DNA of 64,000 nucleotides from Seriola aureovittata (lineage: Eukaryota; Chordata; Actinopteri; Carangiformes; Carangidae): NCBI RefSeq assembly GCF_021018895.1, contig NC_079375.1, positions 585,560 to 649,559 of the forward strand, given 5' to 3'. The position numbers and the translations under genes are program-made. Shown here piece by piece: positions 11,751 through 21,841 of the stretch. Position 1 is the stretch's first letter; each line of letters opens with the position of its first letter. Under the pieces are notes generated by a model. It was not told the origin of the DNA and ran no database searches. It worked only from the letters and a program-made list of their open reading frames with translations.

Positions 11751-12079
11751 CAGACGGCAGATCCTTGGCTGCTATGCAGGATGCAGCAAAGTTTGGCCTG
11801 GATCGCATGCCGGATATTGAGCCTGCCATTCCGTCCTTCATAGTGCCCCATGATGAGGCTCTGAGACCGGGTGCCAGGTGTCCTTGACCCCAGTGTCGGG
11901 TCACTGATGATCTGTTGCGCAGGAGTTATGATGCAGCGGCTCACATCGGGCGGATCGGCAACTCCCTCTCTCACCTCATGCTCCCCCTTTCAGCTTCCCT
12001 GCAGGAAGCGGAGGTAGACGTTTCTATTTCTAGCCACAGTGATGCTTCATTGCAGGCTTTCGCCTTTATGTCGGGGTGA
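11751..12079 (+). pseudogene. DIRS retrotransposon ORF1 (gag-like) fragment
   Basis: Reading from 11751 gives DGRSLAAMQDAAKFGLDR and DIEPAIPSFIVPHDE, a stop at about 11883, then RRSYDAAAHIGRIGNSLSHL and SASLQEAEVDVSISSHSDAS. The RxYDAA...RIGNSLSHL...LSASLQ block is characteristic of the ORF1 product of fish DIRS elements. The frame runs into the tyrosine recombinase without an RT/RNase H/methylase region, so a large internal deletion is present. At least one stop and a truncated N-terminus make it non-functional. Confidence 0.75.
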
Positions 12080-12841
12080 GGACCCAGTGTATTGCACTGT
12101 ACCTATCATTTTGGAGTTTCTGCAGTCCCTCCTAGATGAGGGCCGTTCTACCTCTACATTGAGGGTATATGTGGCTGCTATTTCATGCCGGCACGCTCGG
12201 GTCGACAATGATACTGTGGGGAGCCACAGTCTAGTGTCCCTTTTCTTAAGAGACTGGGAGGGTGTGTCCCCCAAGTGCTCCAAGATCGCCAGTCTGGGAC
12301 CTGCCCCTGGTGTTGGATTCTCCATGCTCACCTCCTTTTGAGCCATTGGCACGGGCAGAGGTGAAGAGGGTGTACGTTAAGATGGCATTCCTCCTTGCCA
12401 TTTCTGCAGCCAAGCATGTCAGTGACCTACGCGCTCTGTCAGTGAGTGAATCATGTCTGAGGTGGAACTCAGACGGCTCGGGTGTGACGTTATGGCCAAA
12501 TGTGGCATTTCTCCCTAAGGTGCTGTCATGCCTACACCTCAACCGGCCTATACAATTGGCACAGTTTGATCCCCTATCGGTGGAAGGGGAATACAAGGTT
12601 GCTATGCCCAGTAAGGGCCCTTAGAGCCTATGTTGGCACTATTGCAAGTGTACAGCAGTCTGAGCAGGTTTTGTTTGTTATGATGCCCCAGACGGGGTTG
12701 CACTCTTTCCAAGCAGCAACTGTCCCATTGCACTGTACCCATTGTGGCACTGTTGCCACAGCAGAAAGTGGTCCCTGTTTCTCACAGGTGCATGTACCAC
12801 CTGAATCCATTAAAAGCAGTCACCTGAGCACTCAGCTTTGA
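12080..12841 (+). pseudogene. DIRS tyrosine recombinase fragment
   Basis: DIRS elements integrate with a tyrosine recombinase rather than a DDE integrase. Seen here: ILEFLQSLLDEGRSTSTLRV and YVAAISCRHARVD (SAM-like N-terminal domain, 12108-12200), FLRDWEG, then FEPLARAEVKRVYVKMAFLL and SDLRALSVSESCLRW (start of the catalytic domain, 12336-12470), then VAFLPKVLSCLHLNRPIQL. Frame changes occur near 12300-12340 and 12600. The C-terminal part with the H-x-x-R and the tyrosine nucleophile is not recognised. Element identity is strong; the product is dead. Confidence 0.85.
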
Positions 12842-12957
12842 GATTCAAACATTTGCAATTATTCAATCAATAATGAACATTCTCCTGGAGAAAAACGGCA
12901 TGGTGCTCCAGGAACACTGATAATGAATTATCCTGTCATGCATGTATCAAACCAAAA

Positions 12958-13006
<49 letters not shown>

Positions 13007-13137
13007 TCTCTCTCAACACCCTGCATTAGTACTAACATGAGAGGGGATACTAGGAGGGACACAACTTGATTGATGATTTCAGTGATTTTAACAGGAGCTT
13101 CAGAGTGATGCTCCTGCATTCATTCATATAAACATGT
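12842..13137. other. unassigned flank with (GT)n array
   Basis: Contains the (GT)n run 12960-13006 followed by CTCTCTCT. Nothing else is recognised. ATGT at 13134-13137 may be the left copy of the Gypsy target duplication. Confidence 0.6.
12960..13006. repeat. (GT)n microsatellite
   Basis: About 23 GT units. The antisense histidine/threonine-rich open frame over it is an artefact of the repeat. Confidence 0.95.
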
Positions 13138-13745
13138 TCTGACAGTTTGACTTTGTGTTCTCTTTTTTTTATTGTTTTGTTAGGGGTGCCAACCAGGTCT
13201 CTCTCCTAGTATTTAAGATTGGTAAGTCAAGTTTGGTTTCATTTGTAGTTTAAAAACATTTCTTTTAAATCAAACCTCAGGAATGCACACCAAACAAAAT
13301 GTACACCTGACACATTGAATTACAACCCAACAAGAACAACACAAACACAAAATCTCAATGCAAAACCATTCATATTTTTAGAGACTTTCACAATGGAAAA
13401 GAATGGAATGGAAAGAAAAAGGAAAATTAAGTTCAGTTCAGTTCATGAATCTAAGCAAAATTCTGTTCATAAATAGTAACCAACCAAAACAAACAAAAAA
13501 ACCCCAGACCAGTCCAGTCAGGCTCATAATCCAATCCAGATTTTTCCTGCTGAGTTGTGGGTGAATGACCGGCTTCCATAAACAGCTGAGCAGAGTGGAT
13601 ATGGAGCGATCCAGGAGAATGAAGATGATTGTTGATCGGAAGACTGCTGTTGGTGACGGATGAACGAATTGGTAAGTAGACTGTGAAAATGGGTGTTTCT
13701 GGGGGTGTATACGTGTGGTAAAATCCAGTGTTGCAAGCCTGGTTG
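13138..13745 (-). repeat. 3' LTR of the Gypsy element (deleted copy)
   Basis: Matches the LTR at 20972-21837 over both ends. It lacks a segment of about 130 bp present at about 21620-21755 and a few smaller pieces, and its outer end has decayed (TCTGACA for TGTGACA). The LTR differences indicate an old insertion. Confidence 0.85.
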
Positions 13746-13747
13746 CC

Positions 13748-14828
13748 TTAACATAGGAAGGTTTTTTCTTTTTTACAAATTGACTTTATTTGATAATATA
13801 TATTTTTCTTTTTACAAATACTATCTTCCTCTATTCCTGAAGCAGGAAATCCAGGGAAATCTTCCTCATCGCTTTCCTCTTCAAAGATTTCAAGGATTCG
13901 TTGACACTGTTTTCTGTCCATCTCCTCAGCTGTGGAATAGCATGGCTTTAGTTGGGCCACATTAACAACACAAAGGTCTTCTCCAGCCTCTTCCAGGACC
14001 ACCTCAAAGTTTAGAGGACCAACCTTCCTGGTGACACAATATGGACCTTTCCATCGTGCTGCAACTTTGGCCGAAAAGGATTTATCAGCTTTTGAGTAAG
14101 GGTGAGTACGCATCCAAACACGGTCCTTGTCTGAAAAATTCCCGTCTCTTCTCCCTTTGTCATAGTTCTGTTTTTGTCTTCGTCTTGCTTTTTCCAGGTT
14201 GTCGCTTACAAGTTTCTTGAACTCCACTATCTGGTTAGCTGTAGAGTATGCAGGTGTGTCAGGATTACATAGCTATGGGCTTAGCTCAGCATCCAAGGGA
14301 CCTTTCAGAAGATGGCAGAGCTCTGCAGGTGTAACTCCTGTGGAGTCATGCATTGTTGAGTTCAATGCAAAATGAAATTGAGGTAAGTATTTGTCTCAGC
14401 TTTTGTATTTTTCCTCCACATATGAAGCAATCATGGCTTTCGCATTACAGTTAATCCTCTCTGTCAGATTTGTTTGAGGATGGTAGGGTGAGGTCCTTTT
14501 TCTCCTTGAGGTTCCACCACCTGCAGGTTTCCTCAAAGACTGACGACACAAACTCGGAACCTTGGTCTGAGAGGATGAAAGTTGGCACACCCCAGCGAAT
14601 CAGAATCTCCCTTGTTAGAATCTGGGATAGTGTCTCTGCTGTTGCTTTGTGAAGGGGAAACATTTCAACCCATCTTGTGTAATAGTCCATAAAGACAATG
14701 AGGTAGAGGTTGCCGTTGGAGCTTTGAGTAAAGGGTCCCATGAAATCAACTCCTAGCATCTCCCAAGTTCCATGTACCACAGTTTGTTGAAGTTTCCCAG
14801 TTTGTAGAGCTGGCAAACTTGGCAACAT
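13748..14828 (-). pseudogene. Gypsy integrase (core and C-terminal domain)
   Basis: Would insert the cDNA copy into the genome. Two open pieces in different frames: 14451-14828 has the core with GVDFMGPFTQSSNGN (first catalytic Asp), MDYYTRWVEMFPL and FILSDQGSEFVSSVF (second Asp), and 13748-14227 has the C-terminal part with KARRRQKQNYDKGRRD, then RWKGPYCVTRKVGPLNFEV, the GPY/F module found in Gypsy integrases, and LKPCYS. Between them (14230-14450) the frame changes, and the region with the third catalytic residue is degraded. No chromodomain is seen after the GPY/F module. Confidence 0.85.
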
Positions 14829-14853
14829 CGTACATATTCTCTCACATCCATGC

Positions 14854-15550
14854 TCATCTTAGGCAAATACACAGGGTTTGCAACCTTTTGTGTTTTGTAT
14901 CTCCCAAGATGGGCGGATAAAGGATCATCATGATAATGGTGGGTAAGCTGTTGGCAGATTGAAGAAGGAATGTATACCTGGTAAATGGTTTAGTGAGGTA
15001 ATTACACCACTCTGCATACTTTGTCCTCCATAACAGTGAACTTGGTAGTAGGATTTTCACTTCTCCTGTTTCCATGATTTTATCATACAGGGACTGGATA
15101 ACACAATCCTCCTGCTGGGCATTCCAAATGTCCTCATCTGTAACTTGGAGATTTTTAGAGGTGTCCCTCTTGGAGCGTAGCACAGCAGCACAACTAGCAG
15201 GTTGGTGTTGATGGTCATCCCCAGGGGCTCTTGGCAGAGCATCTGGCACTGTATTGTACTTCCCTTTGTAGTATTCTACTGTAAAGGAGAACTCTTTGAG
15301 CCATAGTGTCCATCGGATCAGTCGAGTGCTGGGTTTTTGGGTTTTAAAACCCAGATGAGATGAATGGTCCATCACCACTGTAAAGTGTCTTCCTTCCAAG
15401 TAATACCTCCATTTCTCCAGGGCCCAGACAACAGCGACATTCTTGCTCTGTTGTTGAGTAATTCCGCTCTGCCTGATTTAGAGCACAGCTGGCGAAGGCA
15501 AGGACCTTCTCTGCTCCCAGCCCAGTCTGTGGAGCCAAAACGGCCCCCAA
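14854..15550 (-). pseudogene. Gypsy RNase H region
   Basis: Follows RT in the polyprotein and degrades the RNA strand during reverse transcription. Seen: MGAVLAPQTG, LAFASCALNQAERNYSTTEQE (15440-15540), then in another frame HFTVVMDHSSHLGF, TRLIRWTLWLKEFSFTVEY and YNTVPDALPRAP (15230-15390). The D-Q-AE-NYSTTE-E and TR-RW-L-L-F-F-V-Y-KG--N-V-DALSR pattern is the usual Gypsy RNase H signature. A frame change near 15380 and a degraded linker toward the integrase make it non-functional. Confidence 0.85.
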
Positions 15551-15738
15551 GCCGACGTCACTGGCATTGTTGTAAACGATGAAAGGGAGGTTAAAGTCAG
15601 GATGACCCAGGATAGGTGGAGAAACCAGGTGTTGTTTCAGGGCCTCAAAGGCTGCCTGACATGGGGAAGTCCAAATTAACTTGGCTCCTTTCCATTTAAG
15701 GGTGTTCAGTGGTTAAGTCAGCTGAGAGAAAAGGGGTA

Positions 15739-16569
15739 CTAAACCATTGTACCATCCAGCCATCCCAAGAAACCTTTGAAGTTCTCTGATGTTCTGAGGG
15801 ACAGGGAAGTTTTGTACCACCTTGTCTTCTCAGCGTCGACTTCTACTCCAGCAGAGGAAACAACATGACCCAAAAACTTCAGTGCGGTTCGGAAGAACTG
15901 GCTCTTTTTCATGTTCATGATAAGGTTAGCTTCTCGTACCTTGTTAAAAACTTCTTGTATGTCATAGCTGTGCTGTTCAAATGTATCAGAATAGATGATG
16001 ATGTCATCCAAATACACAAGACAGGTTTTTCCCCATAGGTCCCCAAAGACTAGCTCCATCAGCCGTTGGAAGGTAGCTGGGGCATTCTTAAGTCAAAACG
16101 GCATTACCTTGAACTGGTACAGGCCAAAGGAACAGATGAAGGCAGTTTTTTCTCGGCTGTCTTTATTTATTTGGACTTGCCAGTAACCACTATTGAGGTA
16201 CAAGGTAGTGAACACCACAGCTCCATCCAATGATTCCAGTATTTCTTGGATGTTTGGTAAGGGATAGGCATCAGTGTGAGTGGCTGCATTCACTTTCCGG
16301 TAATCCATGCAGAACCTTGGTTTTGTATCATGTTTTTTAGGCATCAAGACAATTAGAGCAGCATACGGAGAGGTAGATGGTGCTATGATGTCTTTTTCCA
16401 ACATTTCCTCCACATGCTCTTTGATTACCTGAAGCTTGGATGGTGACACACGATAGGGCTTCTGTTTGATGTGCACTTTGTGGGTGAGGAAAATTTTGTG
16501 TGTGAGTAAACCTGTACATCCCAGTGTTGCTGTGCTGACATCTAAGTTTTCCTGTAGTTGACATAACAA
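15739..16569 (-). pseudogene. Gypsy reverse transcriptase with an in-frame stop
   Basis: RT palm of a Ty3/Gypsy element. In order: HIKQKPYRVSPSK, LEKDIIAPSTSPYAALIVLM, FCMDYRKVNAATHTDAYPLP, WQVQINKDSREKTAF, a stop codon at 16093-16095, then ATFQRLMELVFG and CLVYLDDIIIYS with the YLDD active site (15990s), then FLGHVVSSAGVEVD. Both open pieces share one frame, so a single stop separates them. Activity is lost here; a frame change also follows at the downstream end near 15740. Confidence 0.9.
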
Positions 16570-16596
16570 CTGATGTTTCCCAAAATCAGGTCCAAG

Positions 16597-17094
16597 TCAG
16601 CTTTTGTTGGTGGCAGCCTGTAGGAGGACATGGCATGGTGGCAGAGGAAACAGGTCCACAGGAGATACAGCAGAGAAGAAGGCAAGCTGAGGTGGAAGGC
16701 CAGCATTTAGCCTCTCCGCAGATTCTCTCAAGAACTGATACTGCCGCTTCTTGTTGGACTTAAACCAGTAAGAGTTTTCAGAGACATCAAGCTGCAGGTC
16801 TGAAAAGAAGATGAAGTCGAGTCCCACCACTGCAGGGAAAGCAAGACTACGAGCAGGCAAGATGACACAAGGTAATGTCACTTGTTGGGAGTGTAATTTG
16901 AGGTTCATTCCACTCCATCCTAAAGGTTGTCTTCCCTCTCCATCGGCTAGGTACAAAGGTCCCCTTGTCCAAGGCTTCAGCACATCCTGCTGTCCTTTCA
17001 CTCCTGTCCACACATTTTCATTTATCAGAGTATAAGATGAACCAGTGTCAAGAGTGGTTCCCTTCCATGGACCACTATTCAGTGGTACCATCAA
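16597..17094 (-). pseudogene. Gypsy aspartic protease region
   Basis: Retropepsin-like domain that would process the polyprotein. GTTLDTGSSYTLINENVW (about 17010-17065) contains the catalytic D-T-G followed by the S-x-x-T-L-I-N pattern. YLADGEGRQPLGW and LPARSLAFPAVVGLDFIF then give the flap-to-hydrophobic-Gly pattern (VVGLDF). It lies directly upstream of RT and ends near 16597 with a stop. On its 5' side the gag-pol frame was broken by the hAT insertion at 17246-19917. Confidence 0.8.
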
Positions 17095-17245
17095 CTGGCA
17101 GGGAAGCAGGCTTTCAAGTGGTAATAAAGAGGAGTTTACAGAGGTGGTTGCTCCCAGGTAACTTCAGTGAGTGAGGGAACCAAGTGCAGCGTGACCTTCT
17201 TGAACATGGGAGGTTTTAGCAGCTTGCTGCTGTGAGGGTCTAGGA

Positions 17246-19917
17246 CATGGGTATTCAATTAAAAGTCACCGAGGTCCAGTTACTAAAATTTCCTCCAAGT
17301 AAAAGGTCCGAACATTTTCATTTCAACACACTTTTTCATATGGTTTCAATAATATTTATTGTCAATGTATATAGTAAACTATCTCTTTTACCATAAATAC
17401 ATTAAAATAAATAAATACATTTTAGGCCTTTTTTTTTTTTTTTACATACATCTTAAAACAAAAACCTCAGAATAAAATAAATAAAACAGAACCTATTAAC
17501 CATTTTTTCTCTTAAATTAAAGAGGAACCAGCCTAAAGAAACACACTTCAAGTAAAAAAAAAGTAGCCTAAACATCTTCAGGAAATAATAAATAAAAAGT
17601 GTCTCTGTTAGGCAAAAAACAAGAGCAAACAGAGCATTGACTACATTTTTCTTAAATCAAAGAGGTCCCAGCCTAAAAACCTGACAGGTCAACATCTTAA
17701 GAAAACAATAAATAAGAAATTGCTCTTTTAGGGAAAAAAATGAGAACAGAGCTTGGCCACCACCTTTCTCTTTTGATTATTCTTTTTCTCTTAATGAGAA
17801 AAATGGGCATGTGAATGCCCTGCCAGTGATTTAAATCTGGGTTGGAATGGAGTCAGGGCCATCCTCATGCAGACATGTAAGTGGCTATTGGTCAGCCTAG
17901 AACGGTACTTGTTTTTGATGATGTTCATGGTGGAAAAGGCTGACTCACAGCTGTAAGTGGATCCAAACATGGTCAAGGTGTGCAGTGCTACTTTAGTTAG
18001 ACCGGGGAACACACTCTCAGACACAGTCTGCAGCCAGAAGGTAGCAGGGTCAGTTGCCTCAAAATGCTCTTTTAATGCAGCATTTCCTTGCAGATCAATG
18101 AGCTCAAGCTGTAGAGATCCTGCATGTGCCCACTTGAACACCTGTGTCACCTCCTTTGAAAATCCTCTGACCTCTCTGATGAGGAAAGGATTCTGGATCG
18201 GCAGGAGGAGCTGTGGCCCAAGGCAGAAACTGAAGTTTTCAATCAGCTTGCTGAGGAAGTCAACATAGGGAGAAACATCTTTCTCACCCTGCATCTGTTC
18301 CTGCAGTTTTGGGAAGTGTTCACACTCTGCACCAATATCTTCTTTGAAAATGTCCAGCTTCCTCTGGAAAGAGCGAACAGCTGTCATCAAATCAGCAACT
18401 GAATTATTCTGGCCCTGCAGCTTTAAATTGAGCTCATTAAGATGTGATGTAATGTCAACCAAAAAAGCAACCATATCCATCTTGTGCTCATCTTGCAGAA
18501 ACAGTGAAAACTGTGTGGCTCTCTGGCTCTTGACCTGCTTTAAGAAAGCTTCTATTTCTTTTCGAATAGACCAGAAACGTCCCAGTGCATTGCCCTTACT
18601 CAGCCACCTTACATTGTTTTGCAGTAGCAGGTCATTGGCATTTGCCTCAACATCTTCCAGGAATTCTCTCAGGAGGCGATGCTGAAGGGATGAGGATGCT
18701 CTCCTCCTTCTCAAGGAAGTTGATGAGTTTCATCACTGTCTTCATTACTTCAGCAAAATGTTCTGATAGAGTGGCACACAGAACAGTCTGATGGATGAGA
18801 CAGTGGTAAGCAATAAGATCTGGGTTGTCCTCTTTCATCCGGGACACAGCCCCCTGCTCTTTTCCCACCATGGCAGGAGCACCATCCGTGGTGACAGAGA
18901 CAACCTGCTTCAGATCTATGCACCTCTTTGTCAGCATCTCTTTTATTGCTGCATATATGTCCTCTCCTTTTGTATGTGTTTCAAGTGGTGTTACACCCAG
19001 CAAGTCCTCACAGAGCTCCTTCTTATCTTTGTGAAAAAATCTCACATACACCAAAAGCTGGGCATTATCAGTAACTATATCTGTAGATTCGTCAATGGCC
19101 AAAGAAATGCATGGTGCACTCTGAATGGCTGCATCAAGCTGTGCCAGTACATCATCGGCTAATATTTCTGATTTTCTGGTTGCTGTTGAAGCTGACATCG
19201 GGATTTGTTTGAATTTTTCACACATCTCGTCTTTTTGTTTCCCCTCAAATAATGTCTCAGCAACAGCATTTAAGCATTCCTTCACAACTGTCCCATCACT
19301 AAATGTTTTTTTGTGTTGCCCCAAAATCCACAATACTTTTAGTGAACATTCGTTTGCACGTTGCTGGGCTGTAAATGTATGCGTGATGAGTCGGGTAGAC
19401 CTGTCATACTGCGCTTGCAGTTCGGTTATTTTGCGTGCCCTCAGCTCGGACTTCAGGGGAAAACTTTGCTCAAAAGAGCAGTGCTTTGTTTCGTAGTGCC
19501 GCTTCACGTTGCCACTTTTAATTAATGCGACGTTTTCGGAGCATATGAGGCAGACTGGTTTTGAACTGCCTGCTGGAAGAATGAACATAAACTTCTACAT
19601 CCATTCATCTTTAAAACAACGGTTTTCCGCATCGAACTTCCTTCTTTTGGAGCAAGCCATGTCTCTTCCTCACTGCTCTGGTGCGCCGGCCGCGCAGGGT
19701 AAACAAAGGATTTGATTGGCTAAACTGAGTGAAGCTATTGCCGTATTAACTCGAGTAGCAGCGCCCGCCGTCTATAGTTGCGACCGTCAGAAAAAAATGC
19801 TCCATGAAAATTGTCTATTCTCGTAAATTTATCAGAGATTGGTCACGGCTCACGGGTCCGGACAGAACCATCACTCGGTCTGGGTCCGGACCGAGGTCCA
19901 CTATTTGGTGATGCCTG
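17246..19917 (-). mobile_element. hAT transposon (GTF2IRD2/Charlie-like), 2672 bp, complete ends
   Basis: Inserted in the internal region of the Gypsy element. The 8 bp GTCTAGGA occurs exactly at 17238-17245 and 19918-19925. The right terminus read inward is CAGGCATCACCAAATAG and the left is CATGGGTATTCAATTAA; both fit an imperfect CAnGnnT terminal repeat, and GGTCCGGACC-type palindromic sequence follows at the right end. The target pattern nnnTAnnn suits Buster/Charlie-type hATs. It encodes a near-complete transposase on the minus strand with one frame change. The exact duplication shows it arrived after the Gypsy element. Confidence 0.93.
17791..19588 (-). pseudogene. hAT transposase, GTF2IRD2-like, one frameshift
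   Basis: Cut-and-paste transposase related to the domesticated C-terminal half of vertebrate GTF2IRD2. The N-terminal piece (18647-19588, 313 codons) begins with a BED-like finger (CLICSENVALIKSGNVKRHY plus H), then the catalytic core with SLAIDESTDIVTDNAQLLVY (first Asp), VTTDGAPAMVGK (second Asp) and YHCLIHQTVLC. The C-terminal piece (17791-18714, 307 codons) starts at SSLQHRLLREFLEDV and ends with the dimerisation block containing CESAFSTMNIIKNKYRSRL. The two overlap in different frames near 18700, so one small indel separates them. The total of about 600 residues is normal for the family. Apart from that indel the core motifs are preserved. Confidence 0.9.
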
Positions 19918-20168
19918 GTCTAGGAGAAGAAGCTCTCTTAGAGTGTCCCTGTGAGCAGGAAGCTCACAGTGACACCAGCAGCACCAACAGTACACTTGGG
20001 GGAATTGGTTATGGCTAGGTGGGGTTGGTCGTACAGGGGTTTCTCTGCTAGGAGACAGAGCAGCAGATTCAGAGGCAGCAGGCTTGGATGTTTTCCCTAG
20101 TAAATTCTTTCTCTGTTCATACTGCAGCTGGTTCTCCTGGTCCTTTTCCAGTTGCTGACCAAGGCGGA

Positions 20169-20660
20169 TTAGTCCATCGACAGAGGTAACAGTTGGGGGT
20201 AAATGTTTTTCAAAATCAACTTTATTATCTCTTCTTCTTCAATATTTGCTTTCCAGAGCTTGCATAGTGACTGGTACATGTAGGCAAAGTCTCTGACGCT
20301 TTCACCCTCTCGCTGAACTCTATTGCTCACCCTCTCTGCCAGTTCATCTTTGTAGTCCTTTGACAGGAAGGCAGTATGGAACTGGTCATGGAACTCCTTC
20401 CAAGTATGGATTTCATGGTGGCCCACATCCCACCAATCTCTTGCAGTCCTGTCCAGCACATTACCCAGGGTGGCAATGAGCTCTTCATCTGTGAGTGGAT
20501 TTAGAACCAGGAAGTCCTCACACCTTTCCAGGTATTGGAGTGGGTCAGTTGTATCATTTAGTCTCCCGAATGTTGGAAATTGAAGTTTAACAGGACTCTT
20601 TACCATGAACCTGCTTTTTAATTTTCTGAAGCTGCTGTTGAATCCCTGAGCCAGAAGCAT
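20169..20660 (-). pseudogene. Gypsy gag (capsid-like) fragment
   Basis: Retrotransposon gag domain. Seen: FPTFGRLNDTTDPLQYLERC, ARDWWDVGHHEIHTWKEF and QREGESVRDFAYMYQSLC, the YL-x-F...W...F...E(S/T)V-x-(D/E)F pattern of Gypsy gag. It lies directly inside the 5' LTR and primer-binding site. The downstream end (20040-20170) is degraded and the following sequence is separated from protease by the hAT insertion. No CCHC knuckle is recognised. Confidence 0.8.
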
Positions 20661-20971
20661 TTTCCTTTAAGGCAGAAATTGCAGGCTGAGGTCCTCCATT
20701 GTCATTGCTGTTGTCTGTGTTAACAACATTTTAAGGAGTTAAGGGACTTAAGGGTAAGGTCCATGTCCAACAGAGAGTATGTTGTGGGAGGTAACTCCTG
20801 GGAAGGCACTGGATGTGATGGGGGAGTTAGCAGCTGTTTTGTTTTCCTTTGTTCCTTTGTTCCAGAAATAAAGACATTTTTATCTTCATAACTGGCGTGG
20901 GTTTAGTTATTTATTTTGTCATTCGATGATATTTTATTTCATTTAGGTCCCATCTGGGGTGCCACTTTTTA

Positions 20972-21837
20972 TGTGACAATTTGACTTTGTGTTCTCTTTT
21001 TTTTTATTTATTGTTTTGTTAGGGGCGCCAGCCAGGACTCTCTCCTGGCATTTAGGATCGGTCAGTCAAGTTTGATTTTGTTTGTAGTTTAAAAAAAAAA
21101 AAAATGACATCAAACGTCACAAAGATGCATATCAATCAAAATGTACACCCAGCACATTGAATGACCATACTCAACCCAGCAATCTTAGTGCAAAACCAAA
21201 ATATTCATATTTTTAGAGACTTTCACAAAATACCCAAAACCTCACAGTTCGTAAGTCTATCAAACAAAAAACAATCCAACTCAAAATTCCACTACAGATT
21301 TTCCTTCACACTTTTTAGTCAAGATAAATCTTCTCAAAGGAAAGAAAAAGGAAAATTAAGTTCAGTTCTGTTCATGAATGTAAGCAAAATTCAGTTCAAA
21401 AATAGTAGTAATATTTTTTTTTTTTTTAACTTACAGAGTCAGTCAGTCAGTGAGTCCAGTCCAGTCAGTCTCATAATCCAGTCTGGGTTTTTCCTGCTGG
21501 GTTGTGGGTGAATGACCAGCTTCCGTAAACAGCTAAGCAGTGGATATGGAGCGATCTGGGAGAATGAAGATGATTGTTGATCAGAGGAAGGCTGTTGGTG
21601 ATGGATGAATAAACAGTTTGTAAGGGATTGCGTATTTACCGCACAAATGAGCGTGCTGCTCCATGTACACTCCTCCTGTTCTCCTGCTCTCCTCAAAAAC
21701 AACTGAATGACATAAAACTGAAGGGAGTTGAATTGTGGTGCGAACCGGGAACGACTCATTGAGTAGACTGTGAAAATGGGTGTTTCTGGGGGTGTATACG
21801 GGTGGTGAAATCCAGGGATGCAAGCCTGGTTGTCACA
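20972..21837 (-). repeat. 5' LTR of the Gypsy element
   Basis: 866 bp, the fuller of the two LTRs. Minus-strand ends are TGTGACAACC and GTCACA. It matches 13138-13745 over both halves but keeps about 130 bp missing there. A likely transcription start and polyadenylation site cannot be fixed by eye. Confidence 0.85.
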
Positions 21838-21841
21838 ATGT

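Larger units (their letters stand above)
13138..21837 (-). mobile_element. Ty3/Gypsy LTR retrotransposon, interrupted by a hAT element
   Basis: Minus-strand element with all parts in Gypsy order: 5' LTR (20972-21837), primer-binding site just inside it (TGGCACCCCAGATGGGA on the minus strand, about 20949-20964), gag, protease, RT, RNase H, integrase, A-rich purine tract and 3' LTR (13138 to about 13745). Removing the 2.7 kb hAT insertion leaves about 6 kb, a normal Gypsy length. LTR ends are TGTGAC...GTCACA on the better copy. ATGT flanks both sides (13134-13137, 21838-21841), consistent with a 4 bp duplication. In-frame stops and frame changes show that it is inactive. Domain order and LTR pair are seen; the clade is not determined. 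Confidence 0.9.
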
